From the NCBI GenBank assembly GCA_022539475.1, contig VCMS01000356.1:1-53990 (forward strand): a stretch of DNA of 53,990 bases, in the 5' to 3' direction. The number at the start of each line of letters is the position of its first letter. The first letter of the stretch is position 1. The stretch is from Gracilaria domingensis. Lineage: Eukaryota > Rhodophyta > Florideophyceae > Gracilariales > Gracilariaceae. Of this stretch, positions 42,564 to 53,929 are shown in pieces. Position numbers and translations under genes: made by a program. The notes under the pieces are model-generated. The model was not told where the DNA came from. It did not search any database and saw nothing but the letters and a program-made list of their open reading frames with translations.

Positions 42564-44492
42564 ATGGTGTCGGGCAAGCTCTCGAGCCCTACGAAGTCTC
42601 GCTCCGTTGGCTCTGGCTTGCCCACGCGTCTGCGGTCTGTTCCTGAACCCCAACAGGGTGATGGAAAGAAACCCAAAAAAGCGGAAACAGCCTGTCAGGT
42701 CGTCTGACGCCCCAGTGCCTGGGCCCTTATCTGCTTCTTTGAAGGGTCATATACCCGCTGTCGCGGCGAAGGATGCGCTCGTAAACGAGTTGGAGACTCA
42801 AGTTCGTGTGCTTGAGGCTCAGACTGCTGTCATGAGGAGTTCTCATGAAACACTCGTTTCCGAGGTCAACACACTTCGTGTGAAGGTTGACGCTACCCTC
42901 ACCGGACGTGTGTCTGATGATCTACGTATTTTACGGAAGGATGTCAACTCTCTTTTAGATGTACTTCAAGGATATCCCGGTTTTACCGAGGAGGTGGAAA
43001 CGAAGTTCATCCGGATTCTTGGCCGTCTTGAGACGTTAGAGGCCACCATATGTGTGGATGACGGCCCTGCTGCCGCTTCTGCAGGAGTGTCTCGTGGCAC
43101 ACGTGACCGGAAGTCCGGGAAGAGTCGCTCTAAGAAGGGGAATGTTGACGAGTATCACTCGGATTCGCCACAGTCTTCTGGTATTTCAAACCCCTTGGCG
43201 GGTTCCTAATCATTGAGCTCGTCAAGTGACGGTGAACGTCGCTCTCGTTCTACGCGTTCGCGGAGTTCTACGTCCACCTATGGTGTTGTTGGTACCCGGA
43301 AACGGGGTCGAAAGCACTCAGGTTTGAGGGAATTGGAGCCGACGAATCTCTGTTCAAAAGGTTGTTACCTTACGGGTATTACCGTTTGGAAGATTCAAGT
43401 CTGAATCGAACGCCCCGTGGCACGGGTAAGGTGAAGGATTGCATCAAACGCATGTCCTTAACCTTTTGGAACCAGTTGTTCACTGGGGAGGATCCCATTC
43501 TGGTGCTTGACTTTCTTTCACGCTTTGTAGCGGAAGCTGACATCCTCGGCATGAGTGAGGGGCAAGCTTATGTTGCCTTACCGTATTTTCTACGTGGACT
43601 CGCTGAAGATCAGTAAAACTCTGTAAGAGGTTCATCTCGCGCCTCTGAAGGAGGGGTCACCTGCTGGCCCGAAGCCGTGCAGTATTTGTTGCGCTCGTAT
43701 GCGACAAATACCTCTATCGAGGAAGCAATCACCCCGTTGCGGGAGACGAAACAACGCCCGAAGGAGTCGGAGACCGAGTACTCGGTACGCCTGAATAAGG
43801 CATTCCACCGTTGTGGCAATGTTTACTCGTCAAACGAGCGCTGTACGCTGTTTATCAACGGATTGAATCCGGCTATTCGTACTCTGGTTACCCAGCGACC
43901 GGAGGACCGGAAGAAGACTACCTATCTGGAGTTAGTGCAGTACGCGAAGGCGGAGGGAGACGCCTTGCGCGCACGCACCGGATACCGGGTTTGAACCAAA
44001 GCGTTGCACCTCGAAGGAGGGTCGTCATCAGCTTCACTGCTACCGCAGGACTTTTCTGGCCACGATGTGGATAACTTACATCTCGCACAGGTGAACCTGG
44101 ATTCTATCCCGACTACGGAGTTGCCTTCTACTTCAGAAGCCTCTTCGAAGACGGAAGATGCACTGCTTTACGCAGACCGTCCACGCGTTCGCGGTCCTCA
44201 AGTACCGTATTCCGGGAGTCGTTACCAGCGACCTGGTCGGGTAGACTCGCGAACGGTGTAGTTTCAAGACCCACGGAGTTCCGGAAGACCACATTTGATC
44301 TGTTTCACGTGTTACAACCACGGTCATGCAGCTCCGAACTGTAATCTCTCGATGAGGGAAATGCACACGGTTGTGACGAATTTTGAAGCTATGACCCCCG
44401 CCGAACAGGCGTCAGTGCCTGTAACCGCTTATCTGCCGGCGAAAACCGACTTTCCTCGGAGAATTTCTGCCACATTTCTGCCGCAGAAATAG
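42564..44492 (+). pseudogene. gag: gag region with CCHC knuckle
   Basis: A basic Ser-rich start (MVSGKLSSPTKSRSVG at 42564) changes frame near 42680 into a helical, coiled-coil part (NELETQVRVLEAQTAVM). A basic Arg/Ser-rich patch follows. After another frame change near 43340 comes the retrotransposon Gag-like capsid region (MSLTFWNQLFTGEDPI, then RPKESETEYSVRLNKAF). The nucleocapsid knuckle is CFTCYNHGHAAPNC (CX2CX4HX4C, about 44298-44340). In-frame stops lie at 43207 (TAA), 43614 (TAA), 43992 (TGA) and 44259 (TAG). The product packages element RNA in cytoplasmic particles; this copy cannot make it intact. Confidence 0.75.
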
Positions 44493-44785
44493 CTGCGTTA
44501 CTGCACTCTGGTTCGACCCAGGTCAATGTTTCACCGGCTCAAGCCGTGGCGGCAACCGCTGCTGCCGGTAGTTCTGTCGCTGTTCCACAGGAATCTGTGA
44601 AGCTGCCTGCTGCACAGGACGCCGTTCCCGTTAGAACGGATGGAACTCAGTTAAACTGAGTATGGGAGTCTCCAATGGAGAGGCGCCCGAGTCGAGGTCT
44701 ACGGCGCCCGAGGCGTCACCGCCTCGCTCCCAGGTCAAAGTTCTTTGGAGGAAACAGACCGTCTTAGACGTGGACTCTACCACCA

Positions 44786-47700
44786 TTGGTGTTACGTCGC
44801 CCGTGGATACGGTTCAGGAACAACCGGATCCCGGATCGAGTCATGGTAATGGCCAAGCGAAACTACAAGATCTTTGCTGACCTTGGCCTATCCACCCAGT
44901 ATATGGTGCGTCATCTTTCTGTCTTGGATATAGGTGCTGGCCCCAACTTCATTGTTGAGTCGTTACTATCGCCGGAAGTCCGTTGTCGAATCCGCCATGG
45001 ACCCGTCATGAACGTGGCAGATGCTAAGAATAACCCGTTACAAACGGCTGGAATGGTTTCACTGATTGTCAGTATTGGTAATTGCATCGAGCAGGTAGAA
45101 TTCATCGTCTGCAAGACGCTCGCTGCCCCTGTCATTCTAGGGTGTGACTTCTGCGACAGATATGTCGAAGCCCTACGACCGCGAGCGCGTGAAGTGGAAA
45201 TAGAAGATGGTTCGGTTGTACCGATTGTTCGTCGCTCATTACGCCGGGCGTCAGATAAGCTGGTACCACTAGCCGCTCCTCTACAGGATTTCTCACCTCC
45301 GAAGGAGTCGCCAAAGCTCTGGGTAGCGCGTGCAATTTCTATTTCGCCAGAATCCCAGGTTTGAGTTGATGTTACTGCCGCACCGCGTGGTTTGCGGATT
45401 GTTCAACCATTAAAATCGTTATATGAGAAGTATCAGGTCGCGTTGGCGAACGGAGTTGTTCAAATCAACAGCGAACACACCTTTCGGGTTCTGTTAGCCA
45501 ACTTTGGCAAGAAACCCCAGTATCTGGTGAAGAACCAAGTAATTGGTACTGTCTTACCGCACCCTACGGCGCTTATCCCTACAAAGGTGACTGCCGCCGA
45601 GATGCTGGGGATTGCTGAAGAACGCACTGGTGTGCTTCACCCTAAGGAGGGGGAGGGAGAATCGTCGCGCTCGTCAGCGTCGGACCCGTCTCAGACGGTT
45701 GAACACACGAATGACTCGGAAGTTAGGACCGTTCCTACGAGTTATGACAAGATTGACCCTATCAAGGAGTTAAAAGAATTGAATCTCGGCCATGTACCGG
45801 TTTCACACCGTGAGAAGTTGCGCAACATGTTGCGAGAGTTTACACCAATGTGGGATGGTTCCCTCGGAGAGGTTTCAACTACGGAACACCGGATTGACCT
45901 CCTGCCGGAGACCAAGCCTATTGCTCAGCACCCTTACAGGGCAGGCCCGAAAGCACGGGAAGAGGAAGAGTTTAAGATCAACAAAATGCTCCGCGCTGGC
46001 GTAATAGAACCGGCTTAGTCGCCGTGAGCCTCTCCAGTTGTACTGGCTCGGAAACCCGATGGGTCCTGGCGCTTTTGTATCGACTATCGTCGCTTGAACG
46101 ATGTCACCGTCAAAGAAGTGTACCCTATACCTCGTATGGACGAGTATATCGACTCGCTTGGCGATGCTATTGTGTTCTCCACTTTGGATGCAAACTGGGG
46201 TTACTGGCAAGTCCCAGTTAGGCCGGAAGACCGTGACAAGACCGCTTTTACCTGTCATTCAGGATTATACCGCTTTAAGCGTATGCCGTTCGGGTTAACG
46301 AACGCCCCCGCTGGGTTTCATCGTGCTCTGGACATTTTGTTAGCTCGCTTCAAATAGCAGAGTTGCTTGGTATACCTCGATGACATCATCGTGTTTTCCA
46401 ACAGTTTGGGCGATCACCTCGAACATGTTCGGGAGATAATAACCGCTTTGCGGGATGCTGGAATTACTCTCAGGTTGAGGAAGTGTGAGTTTTTCACTAA
46501 CTCAGTGAAGTATCTGGGCCATGTCATACGTCCAGGACAGCTGCTGATCGAGGAAGCTCGCGTGAAGTCCGTCAAAGAGGCGAAGCACCCCACTACACAG
46601 ACAGAGCTACGCTTCTTTCTGGGGCTATGCAACGTCTATAGACGGTTCATTTCTCAATTCGCGAAGATCGCGGGACCGCTTAACGAACTCCTGAAGAAGG
46701 GACAACCGCCCAAATTGGGACTACTTACCCCCACGCAAGTGGAGGCCTTCAACTCTCTTAAAGAGGCTGTTACTACGGCACCCGTGTTAGTGTTACCGAA
46801 GAACGGGTTGCCGTACACCGTGGATACGGATTCGAGCGATTACCAGATTGGCTGTGCTCTCTTTCAAACTACACCCGAAGGAGAACGCAAACAAATTGGC
46901 TATTGGTCTCATACACTCAACGTGCACGAGCGCAATTACTCGGTATCCGAGAAGGAGTGTCTCGCCATGGTATGGGCCTTGCAGACGCTACGACCATATC
47001 TTATGGGTGTACACTTCACCGTCAATATGGATCACTCCGCATTGCGTTGGTTCATGTCAATCACGGAACCTTCCGGTCGCCTGATGCGTTGGCGTCTTCG
47101 GCTTGCCGAGTTTGACTACGAGGTCACCTATAAGAAGGGTTCTCTCAACGCTCAAGCGGATGCGCTTTCGCGATTAGGAACGGACGGTGAGGCATTACCT
47201 ATCGACGAGGATGACGAGGATATCCCCTGTTTCCTCATGGAGGAGGGTGACGAAGACTACGACATCGTGTCGGACGACATCTGTGATGATTTGCTCGTCG
47301 CAGACGGTGAAAACCCGGAATCCGGTACATTCGTCCCCATTACTCCAGAAGAGCTGGTGCGGGAACAGCAATCTGACCCGTTCTGTACGAGGATACGCGC
47401 CCAAATTAATGGTGGTGCTAACATCCCGTTCGGAGTCAGCACACAAGGTTACCTCGTCAGAGTGGTTCGTTCTACCCCACAGATTGTGGTTTCTCACTCC
47501 TTACAAACACGGGTATTGCGTCTCTCGCATCACTCGTGGATGGCTTCCCATCCGGGTGCTAAGCAGCTATACACGACACTGCATTGGGATTTCTACTGGC
47601 CTGCGTTAGCGTTAGACTCCTACACCACCGTGAAGGCGTGTGCACATTGTGCTCGCGAGCGAGTTAAACAGCCTCGCCATGCGAAGAAACTAACACTTTT

Positions 47701-48697
47701 CTCCGCAAGGGCGCCGTTGGAGTTTATTGCCATCGATACACTCGGTGAGTTCTTGCGTACTTCTCGAGGAAATCGGTTCTTACTCGTTATTACGGATAGA
47801 TTCAGTAAGCTAGTCTGGACAGTTCCGTTGAAGTCGATTACAGCACGCAGTGCTGCGGAGGCATTCGTTCGCCATTGGGTTATGGTCTACGGTCGCCCGG
47901 TCAATCTCCTTTCGGATAATGGTCCGCAGTTTACTGCGCGTTTCTTCCAGGATGTCTGTCGGATACTCGACGTGAAGAATCTCTTCACGACGACCTATCA
48001 TCCCCAATGCAATGGGCGAGTGGAACGGTCTAATCGGACAATGCTCTCCGCGTTGCGGGCTTTTACTGTTGAACACCCGAAAACTTGGGATCTCTACACG
48101 GATACCGTGACGTATGCATATAATACGCAAGTTCACAGAGTAACTGGTTTATCGCCCTTTGAGCTCGTGCTCTCACGGACACCACCGCCAGTTCCGGTCT
48201 AACCATCAGCAAATCTGGATACGTCACCGTCAATACGGGATCACTACCTGCAATGGAGGCAGTGGTTAACCAACATGGTACCTGTCTCCAGGTCGTCAAT
48301 GGCGAAAGAACAACACGCTTACAAGCGGAACTTTGATGCCCAGGTACGGAGACCACTACCGCCACTGCAAGTTGGAACCGTCGCCTTTATCAGAAAAGAG
48401 TACTACAACCCTGAAAAGGAGAGGCGCCACAAGCTCTCACCCATCGCTGATGGTCCCTACCGCGTTATTAGCGTGAATATGGACACAGGCGTAGTGGAAG
48501 TTGGTGACGTTCATGAGCGTTTTTCCCGCGATCGCGTTGTGCAGGGCCCAACCGTGCACACGGAAGTAGTTTCGGATTCACAGCAGGAAGCTGGAACACT
48601 ACACCTACTGTGGGGCTTCGCCACCCTGCAAGGGGTCTCGCAGAGGTACCGATTATATCGTCGCAAGCCGAGATATCGGAACATACAGCGCTGGTGA
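44786..48697 (+). pseudogene. pol: pol: protease, reverse transcriptase, RNase H, integrase
   Basis: One frame throughout with stops at 45362 (TGA), 46016 (TAG), 46025 (TGA), 46355 (TAG) and 48200 (TAA), no indel. The protease region has LDIGAGPNFI, where DSG/DTG is expected, and VILGCDF. Reverse transcriptase shows ASPVVLARKPDGSWRFCIDY, FSTLDANWGYWQ, MPFGLTNAPAGF and the catalytic YLDDIIVFS. RNase H has VDTDSSDYQIG, SEKECLAMVWAL and MDHSALRWF. Integrase has an HHCC zinc region (H...HPG...CAHC), then AIDTLG, LLSDNGPQF and NGRVERSNRT for the D,D,E triad. A GPY-like segment (DGPYRVISVNMD) ends it. At 46016, 46025 and 46355 the family consensus has Gln or Trp, which C-to-T or G-to-A changes would explain. 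Confidence 0.93.
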
Positions 48698-50148
48698 AAT
48701 CGCGTTTCACAGCGTCTATTACACTGTCAACAGACGTGATGACTGCCCCCCGTAACGCTCCACGTAAGGAAGGGGAGGAGAATTCACGCGTCGTTGCGGG
48801 GAGTGAGTCACCGGTGTCGTTACCGTCGCAGCACCGTGATTCACGGAAAGATAATGAAGAGGAGGCGGAGTCGTCTCAGGACACCGTCGAAGACGTAGTT
48901 GCTACGAACACGACTGTTACTAGGAAGGATCACCCGCTATCGCGTGTTGAAGCCGCGAAGGACGCGCTGCAGTCGGCCGCTGTCGCGCAGAACTCCGCGG
49001 AGGATGCACAACCTTCTACGAAGGATTGCGACCTTTCGGAAGGATACCGCACGCAACGAACGGACTCGAGGTTGTCCCAGGATACTGGTATCGCTCACCC
49101 GCTTGGGGAATTGTTGCCAGAACACGCGCCCATCGTCTCGTCGGCGCAGGACGCGGAGCATGCTCTCGTTCGCGACGTTACCACGGCAAGGCCGGAAGTT
49201 GATCAAGAACACTCGACTTCTCGGCAGAGCGAGGCTACAGTGAAGCTGGATACTGTACCACGGAGTATTCCGGATGCGCAGTCGCCGCAAACCGTCGCTG
49301 ACGACCGCCACATACCGCCTTCGCGGGCGCGCGCTAAGGAAGTCACGGCAGATCCCGGTACCTTAGACACTGCAGAGCAGGAAGAAGAGAAGACGCCCGC
49401 TAAAGCGAAGATCACACACTCCGGTTCGGATAATGGTATGTACCGTTGCACCCAGCCGTGGGGAAGTCGCAAGTCGCACGTCATGACGTTTCGATAAATC
49501 ATGACGGCGCACCGCTGGTTGGAGATACGGATTACAGCCCTGATTTAGGTAAAACGCACACTGCAGCTCCAGGAGCGCTTGCGCACCACAAATCTTGGGG
49601 CGCGCAGCGCGCGCCAAAGAGTGGGCCAATCACAGCTCGTAACAGTGCCACCACCGCGAACCGTCGCGTGTCGTCACGTGAACCGGCACGTGCCGTTTCC
49701 GCCTCCGCGTCCGCTTTCACCGTCAGGACGGGAACTACCGCGTGAACCAGCCGTTCGTGGACCCGCTGAAGCGGCGAAGCTGCTTGAGAAAGCCCGGAAA
49801 CGGGAAGCGAACACTCAACAGAGGACACATTCAGCGCCGAATGCGTCAGCCCAGACTCACAGCACCGCTGGTGACGAAGTTACGGTACCGCCGCAGCGCA
49901 CTGACGACCATTCGCAAGAAGAGCTCGAGCGGGGCGTATACTCGATAGAGTTCGTCGTAGACCACATTGTGGGACACAGTTGGAACCCGAAGGGGTATGT
50001 TCAGTACCAGGTACGCTGGTATGGCTATCCGCCGTCGCGGGATTCGGACGAACCGGTGGAGCACTTACTCCGATCGAAGATCGTGCAGTACCATCGTCGA
50101 ACTAAGACGGCGTTGCCGGCTAACCTATATCAAGCGATGGTCGGATAG
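48610..50148 (+). pseudogene. Post-integrase linker and C-terminal chromodomain
   Basis: A frame that overlaps the pol end by about 90 nt encodes a long, Ser/Glu/Thr-rich disordered linker (48.7-49.5 kb). After a stop at 49495-49497 and TAG near 49546 comes a chromodomain, about 49943-50110: YSIEFVVDHIVG, YVQYQVRWYGYP, then EHLLRSKIVQYHRR. The aromatic cage positions Y, W and Y are recognisable, though the usual WEP is replaced by DEPVEHL. Chromodomains in chromoviruses steer integration to methylated-histone chromatin. The stops indicate loss of function in this copy. Confidence 0.65.
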
Positions 50149-50622
50149 CACACGTCGTTGGAGACGGAGGCTTATCGCGTACCGCGCACGAACGGTCCTA
50201 CGAACGACAACACTCAATCGAGGAACACTGCGACAACCTCCAGAGAAGTACTGTACCGCTACTCGCGTGATGAGGAGACACTCTATGGCGAGGACAGTTG
50301 AAGTTCGAACAGTTATGCCCTCAGGAAGAGGAGACGATAGATACACTCGAAAGAGGAAGAAGACTCTATGAAGAGAAAATGAAGCTCAGAAGAGAAAGAA
50401 AAACTCTATGAAGAGGAAACGGAAACTCGTAAGAGGAAGATTACCCCGAAAGGGAGAAGTTATGAAGTATGTACCTTAAGAAAGGAAAGAAGCTTTGAAG
50501 TCGAGAGAAGTCACAGTTTTACTGGTTATCGTAACTATGTTGCGGCTCGCTACTTGAGCTCGCAACTGCCTAGGTAATGGGTATTACCCAGGAGGGACTC
50601 CATGGAGGAGAGGTTGCACGAG
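50149..50622. other. Noncoding gap between chromodomain and antisense gene
   Basis: A purine-rich, repetitive stretch GAAGAG(A/G)AA near 50330-50500 without a convincing frame. It is the 3' side of both the sense and antisense genes. Confidence 0.4.
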
Positions 50623-52510
50623 TTACTCCGAACCAGGCTGATTGTTCGCGTTCGCGAGCTGCGCAAGGATCGCATCGCGCATTTGCAGAACATCACCCGA
50701 CGCCGCGTCGGAAGCACCACCCTCGCTGAGGAACTGAGCAATCACGGCAGCCCGTACTTCGTCAGAGATACCCGCGTTCGCGGCTTCGTTCGGCGCAGCC
50801 GACGCCGCCATCGCAGAATGGGCAGCACTCTCCTCTTGAGTCGAGACAACCAGTGGTGTGGGTACAGGAACCGCTTGAGGCGCAGAAGGAACATTCACCG
50901 GGCTCGACAAGGCCGCGTTAGCACCCGCTTGGGGACCTGGCACTGCTGAAGCAGGTACTGTCCCCTCCAACGGAGCTGCCGCGAATTCGTGGTCGCCGTA
51001 CTCGTCACCGTCATCGGGAGCGTCGTCAACCATGATTTTCTGGTCCCCAGCAGGGTGGAAGAACTCATCAGTTATGATGAAGCCCGTAGGGTGCCGCGGA
51101 GGGATGACTCGCTCGGCGTTCCGAAGGAGCTCCCCCTCGGCGTTGGTAACCGGCACCAGTGTCCAGGGGTCGTAATAGATGTAATCACCCGACAGTGGGG
51201 ACCTGCGACCCGGGCACCGATCAATAGCAGAATCGCCTTCGTCCCGCGCGCTCTGCGAAAGAAGAACCTGACTCCAGTCGACCCAATCAATCACTCGCAA
51301 GAGGCACATGACATCCGAGAAGTTTCCATTACCGCCAAGCGAGATAGTGAGATCCAAGGCTCGGATGAGTTGCCGCAAGCGCGGGGGAATGAACCACAGT
51401 CGATACTGGTCATACATCTCGTTGAGGAGATACACCGCTGTTCGCGACGCCCACTCCGTGAGGACAACACTCCACCATCCCGTAAACGGGTTTGTCACGA
51501 GCCTACTACCCATACACGTGAGACAGGGGGGGAGGTCCACGTAACAGCCACGGCGGCAGACCTCCACGGACGCCCACACAAAGGGGAGAGGAACATATCT
51601 CCCACGCATGTGGCGCAGACGAATCCGGTTTGATTCCGTGTTTTGATACGGGATAAGGTAACCCCATCGGGAGCGGGCACGTCATTCGGGACGGATCATT
51701 GTTTGAAGGTAGTTGGACCGCGGCACGCGTAGAAGATATTGAAATTCTGCACGCAGGAGCGGACGGGTCCAGCACAGCAGATCTTGGTGAACGGGGACGT
51801 TCTGGTAACGCTCCACCACACCGGCGAGCCGGGCAAGATTCTCTCCATATTGGATTTCGCCGAGTGTTTGGAAGAAGGCCACGTCGAAACGGAAGTTCGC
51901 CGGAATCGGGCGCTCTGAGTACGTGCCAAACATTCGCATGTGCGCTACGCGGACCATGGCCGCCCGAGCGGAGTTGTGCGACTGACCACGATGGTGGACG
52001 AGCGCGTTGGTAGGAACGGTAATCCGGTAATGCCAGTCGAACGTCACCGTCATCCAGACGTGCAGGCCTCCAGGGAGGTGACCACTGCCATCGGCATACG
52101 CCTCGACGAGGGAACGATTGGTCACGCATTGCGGATGAAACCACGGAGCTCGTAAGAACGGTGTGCGATTGCTGCGAGGGTCGACGTTGTCGAGTTCGTC
52201 ATACGACGCCCACGCGCCCGCATGCGGGTTGACTACCGGTTGTACCGGGACAGCAGGAGCGATCCAGTTCCACTGCGGTACAGACGCCGGGGGCGGAAGT
52301 TGACTACCCTTCTGAGGAAGAGGCGCCGCGTGAAATCCCGGATTGACCGGTTGCGGGAACGTAACGCCAGCGGAAGACGGCTGTGAGAGAGGCACTCCAG
52401 AGGAGGAAGGGTGTGGCGGAGGAAGGGTGTGGCGGCCCAGCGAAACCACCAACGAATTGGTTCTGAGACCCGCCAGGCGGTTGGTTGCTACCCTGATTCG
52501 GGTTCGGCAT
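50623..52510 (-). pseudogene. Antisense gene inside the retrotransposon, unknown function
   Basis: Leftward from ATG 52508-52510 (MPNPNQGSNQPPGG), about 630 codons. The N-terminus is Pro/Gln-rich. The middle is globular with WNWIAPAVPVQP, FDWHYRITVPTNALVHHRG and RPLLRAEFQYLLRVPRSN. The C-terminus has VICYYDPWTL-like aromatic and Ala/Pro-rich parts. Interruptions are a frame change caused by a 16-bp tandem duplication (52402-52433) and TGA at 51682-51684; otherwise the frame is open to 50623. It is not a shadow: the sense strand here has no long product, and the protein has normal composition. Antisense genes between integrase and 3' LTR are known in some plant Metaviridae; no family resemblance was recognised. 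It would be expressed from the 3' LTR side. Confidence 0.55.
52402..52433 (-). repeat. 16-bp tandem duplication
   Basis: GGAGGAAGGGTGTGGC occurs twice in direct succession (52402-52417, 52418-52433). Since 16 is not a multiple of 3, it shifts the antisense gene's frame exactly where the two halves disagree. Confidence 0.9.
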
Positions 52511-52735
52511 CGCAGAAAGCGCGCGAGGGAGAAACGAAAGCGCTGGAAGCGAGAAAGAAGGGAGAGCGCGCCGAGGTATCGGAAGAGACACTGCCGCAGT
52601 TCGCGTGGAGAGGGGTTGACCGGTGTCGCCGTTAGAAGAGACCAGGGAGGCCGGATTGGACACCGTCATGCCAACGTGCTTAAATGCACTCCAGAGTAGG
52701 AAAGCGAAACCGCTCGTGGGGTCGTCTTGCACCCT

Positions 52736-52748
52736 AAGGAGGGGGAAA
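52736..52748 (+). other. Polypurine tract
   Basis: AAGGAGGGGGAAA directly before the 3' LTR, the expected plus-strand primer site. Confidence 0.8.
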
Positions 52749-53563
52749 TGTAATGCAACGCGATTCCGAGACTCCTTTGTTGATGCGATTCATAATATGC
52801 ACGGCGATGCCGGTAGGTGGTGGCACACAGTATGAATAACTGGTGAGATCAGCCCATTCTTGGGTATACTTAATATTAGAATTAGTGTTATGAGGTGCAC
52901 AGCCTAGCCGGTGAGTCACACACGTGTGGGAGGTTTGCACCCATTCATTGGGGTATTTGAAGTAGATATTTGTAGCATATCTGCTGTACCACACTGAAAG
53001 TGGGCCAACCTACTGCAGTACTTAGTAGGTTGAGCTGCACCCAGTGCTGGGGAAGTAAACAGAACAACCGAGTGTTCGGCTCTGATGTTTCACCCTTGGT
53101 GACCGATATCCTCCTCCCGGAGAGTCGCCACCTTGTGCAGGGTTCATCATCCGCCTCGCGACCCCATTAACACCACTACCGCTTCCGCGTGTACGTTGTG
53201 TGTGTTTTCTTTATTTCTGTCCCTGTTATACAGGTAGCACTACTTGGTGTACCGGTGCATACCGTTCGTGGCTCGACACACTCGCGTGGGCTATCACCGC
53301 TCTCGCGTGTCATCGCCACACTCGTGGGTACCGCTTGCTACGCACGTGACGCTACTGCCGACTTGTGTCGTGTGTTCTTTACCGCTGGACGCTTCTTCTT
53401 CGGCGCTTCGCTCCCTCCATTACTTGGAAAAGGTCGACCCCGATCTTACACTCGGCATTGCCGTGTCGTAACTGTAGGAGCGCTCTACTGCTGTGCTCGC
53501 CTCTTGAGAGAGGGTCTGAACCGCTTTTGCGTGTCTTTCCCCATCGCTGGGTTTTGCAAAACA
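52749..53563 (+). repeat. 3' LTR
   Basis: Starts TGTAATGCAACG and ends GGGTTTTGCAAAACA. Compared with the 5' LTR it shows scattered substitutions, mainly transitions near the start, plus a few small indels. Confidence 0.93.
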
Positions 53564-53929
53564 GAAGTCCCTGACCCCGTTCCGAAGATAAAGAAGTCGG
53601 CTGTGCAGCCTCTTGACCGGCCACGCGAGCGCCATATCTTTCGCGTAGCCACTCAGAAAGAGAAGCGCCGTCGTAACCCTCTGTCGCGTAAGCGAATCTT
53701 CAAACGCTGTCGTGTCTGTGAAATCAAGGTCTAGAGCCAGCGTCAGCTTGAAGTCCATCAAGCCGGCCGTCGCCATCGCAGAGCTTTGCGCCGTGAAAAC
53801 TACACTGAGCTGGACATTCACTGCAAGGCTTGCGACATCCAGTTCTCGGAAGCCCACGATCTGCGCGTCCACTACAGGAGCCCGCGTCATCGTGCGACAC
53901 TTAGAAAGAAGAACAATACTATCTTTTAG
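53564..53929 (+). pseudogene. C2H2 (U1/matrin-like) zinc-finger fragment
   Basis: A frame running out of the LTR edge has a basic region (KEKRRRNPLSRKRIFKRC) with CRVC. TAG at 53732-53734 (probably CAG) follows, then CKACDIQFSEAHDLRVHYRS ending in H, a CX2CX12HX6H finger. The stop is at 53927-53929. There is no start codon outside the LTR, so the upstream part was cut off by the insertion or a rearrangement. Nucleic-acid binding is likely; the gene is unidentified. Confidence 0.4.

Larger units (their letters stand above)
41315..53563 (+). mobile_element. Ty3/gypsy LTR retrotransposon with chromodomain and antisense gene
   Basis: About 12.25 kb, bounded by two LTRs of about 809 and 815 nt. 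Order: LTR, gag, CCHC knuckle, protease, reverse transcriptase, RNase H, integrase, linker, chromodomain, antisense gene, polypurine tract, LTR. Integrase after RNase H and the chromodomain place it among chromovirus-like Metaviridae. The flanks (GAGTT before, GAAGT after) are not an exact target duplication. Gag and pol carry many stops and some frameshifts, so it is non-autonomous. The LTRs differ by clear substitutions (more than ten in the first 100 nt), so the insertion is not recent. Confidence 0.93.

Noticed and set aside
34030..48202. Alternative genetic code with TAA/TAG as Gln
   Set aside because: In pol, TAG also falls where Trp is expected and TGA replaces Trp or Arg, and intact genes end with the same stop codons. 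Mutation explains more than one codon reassignment.
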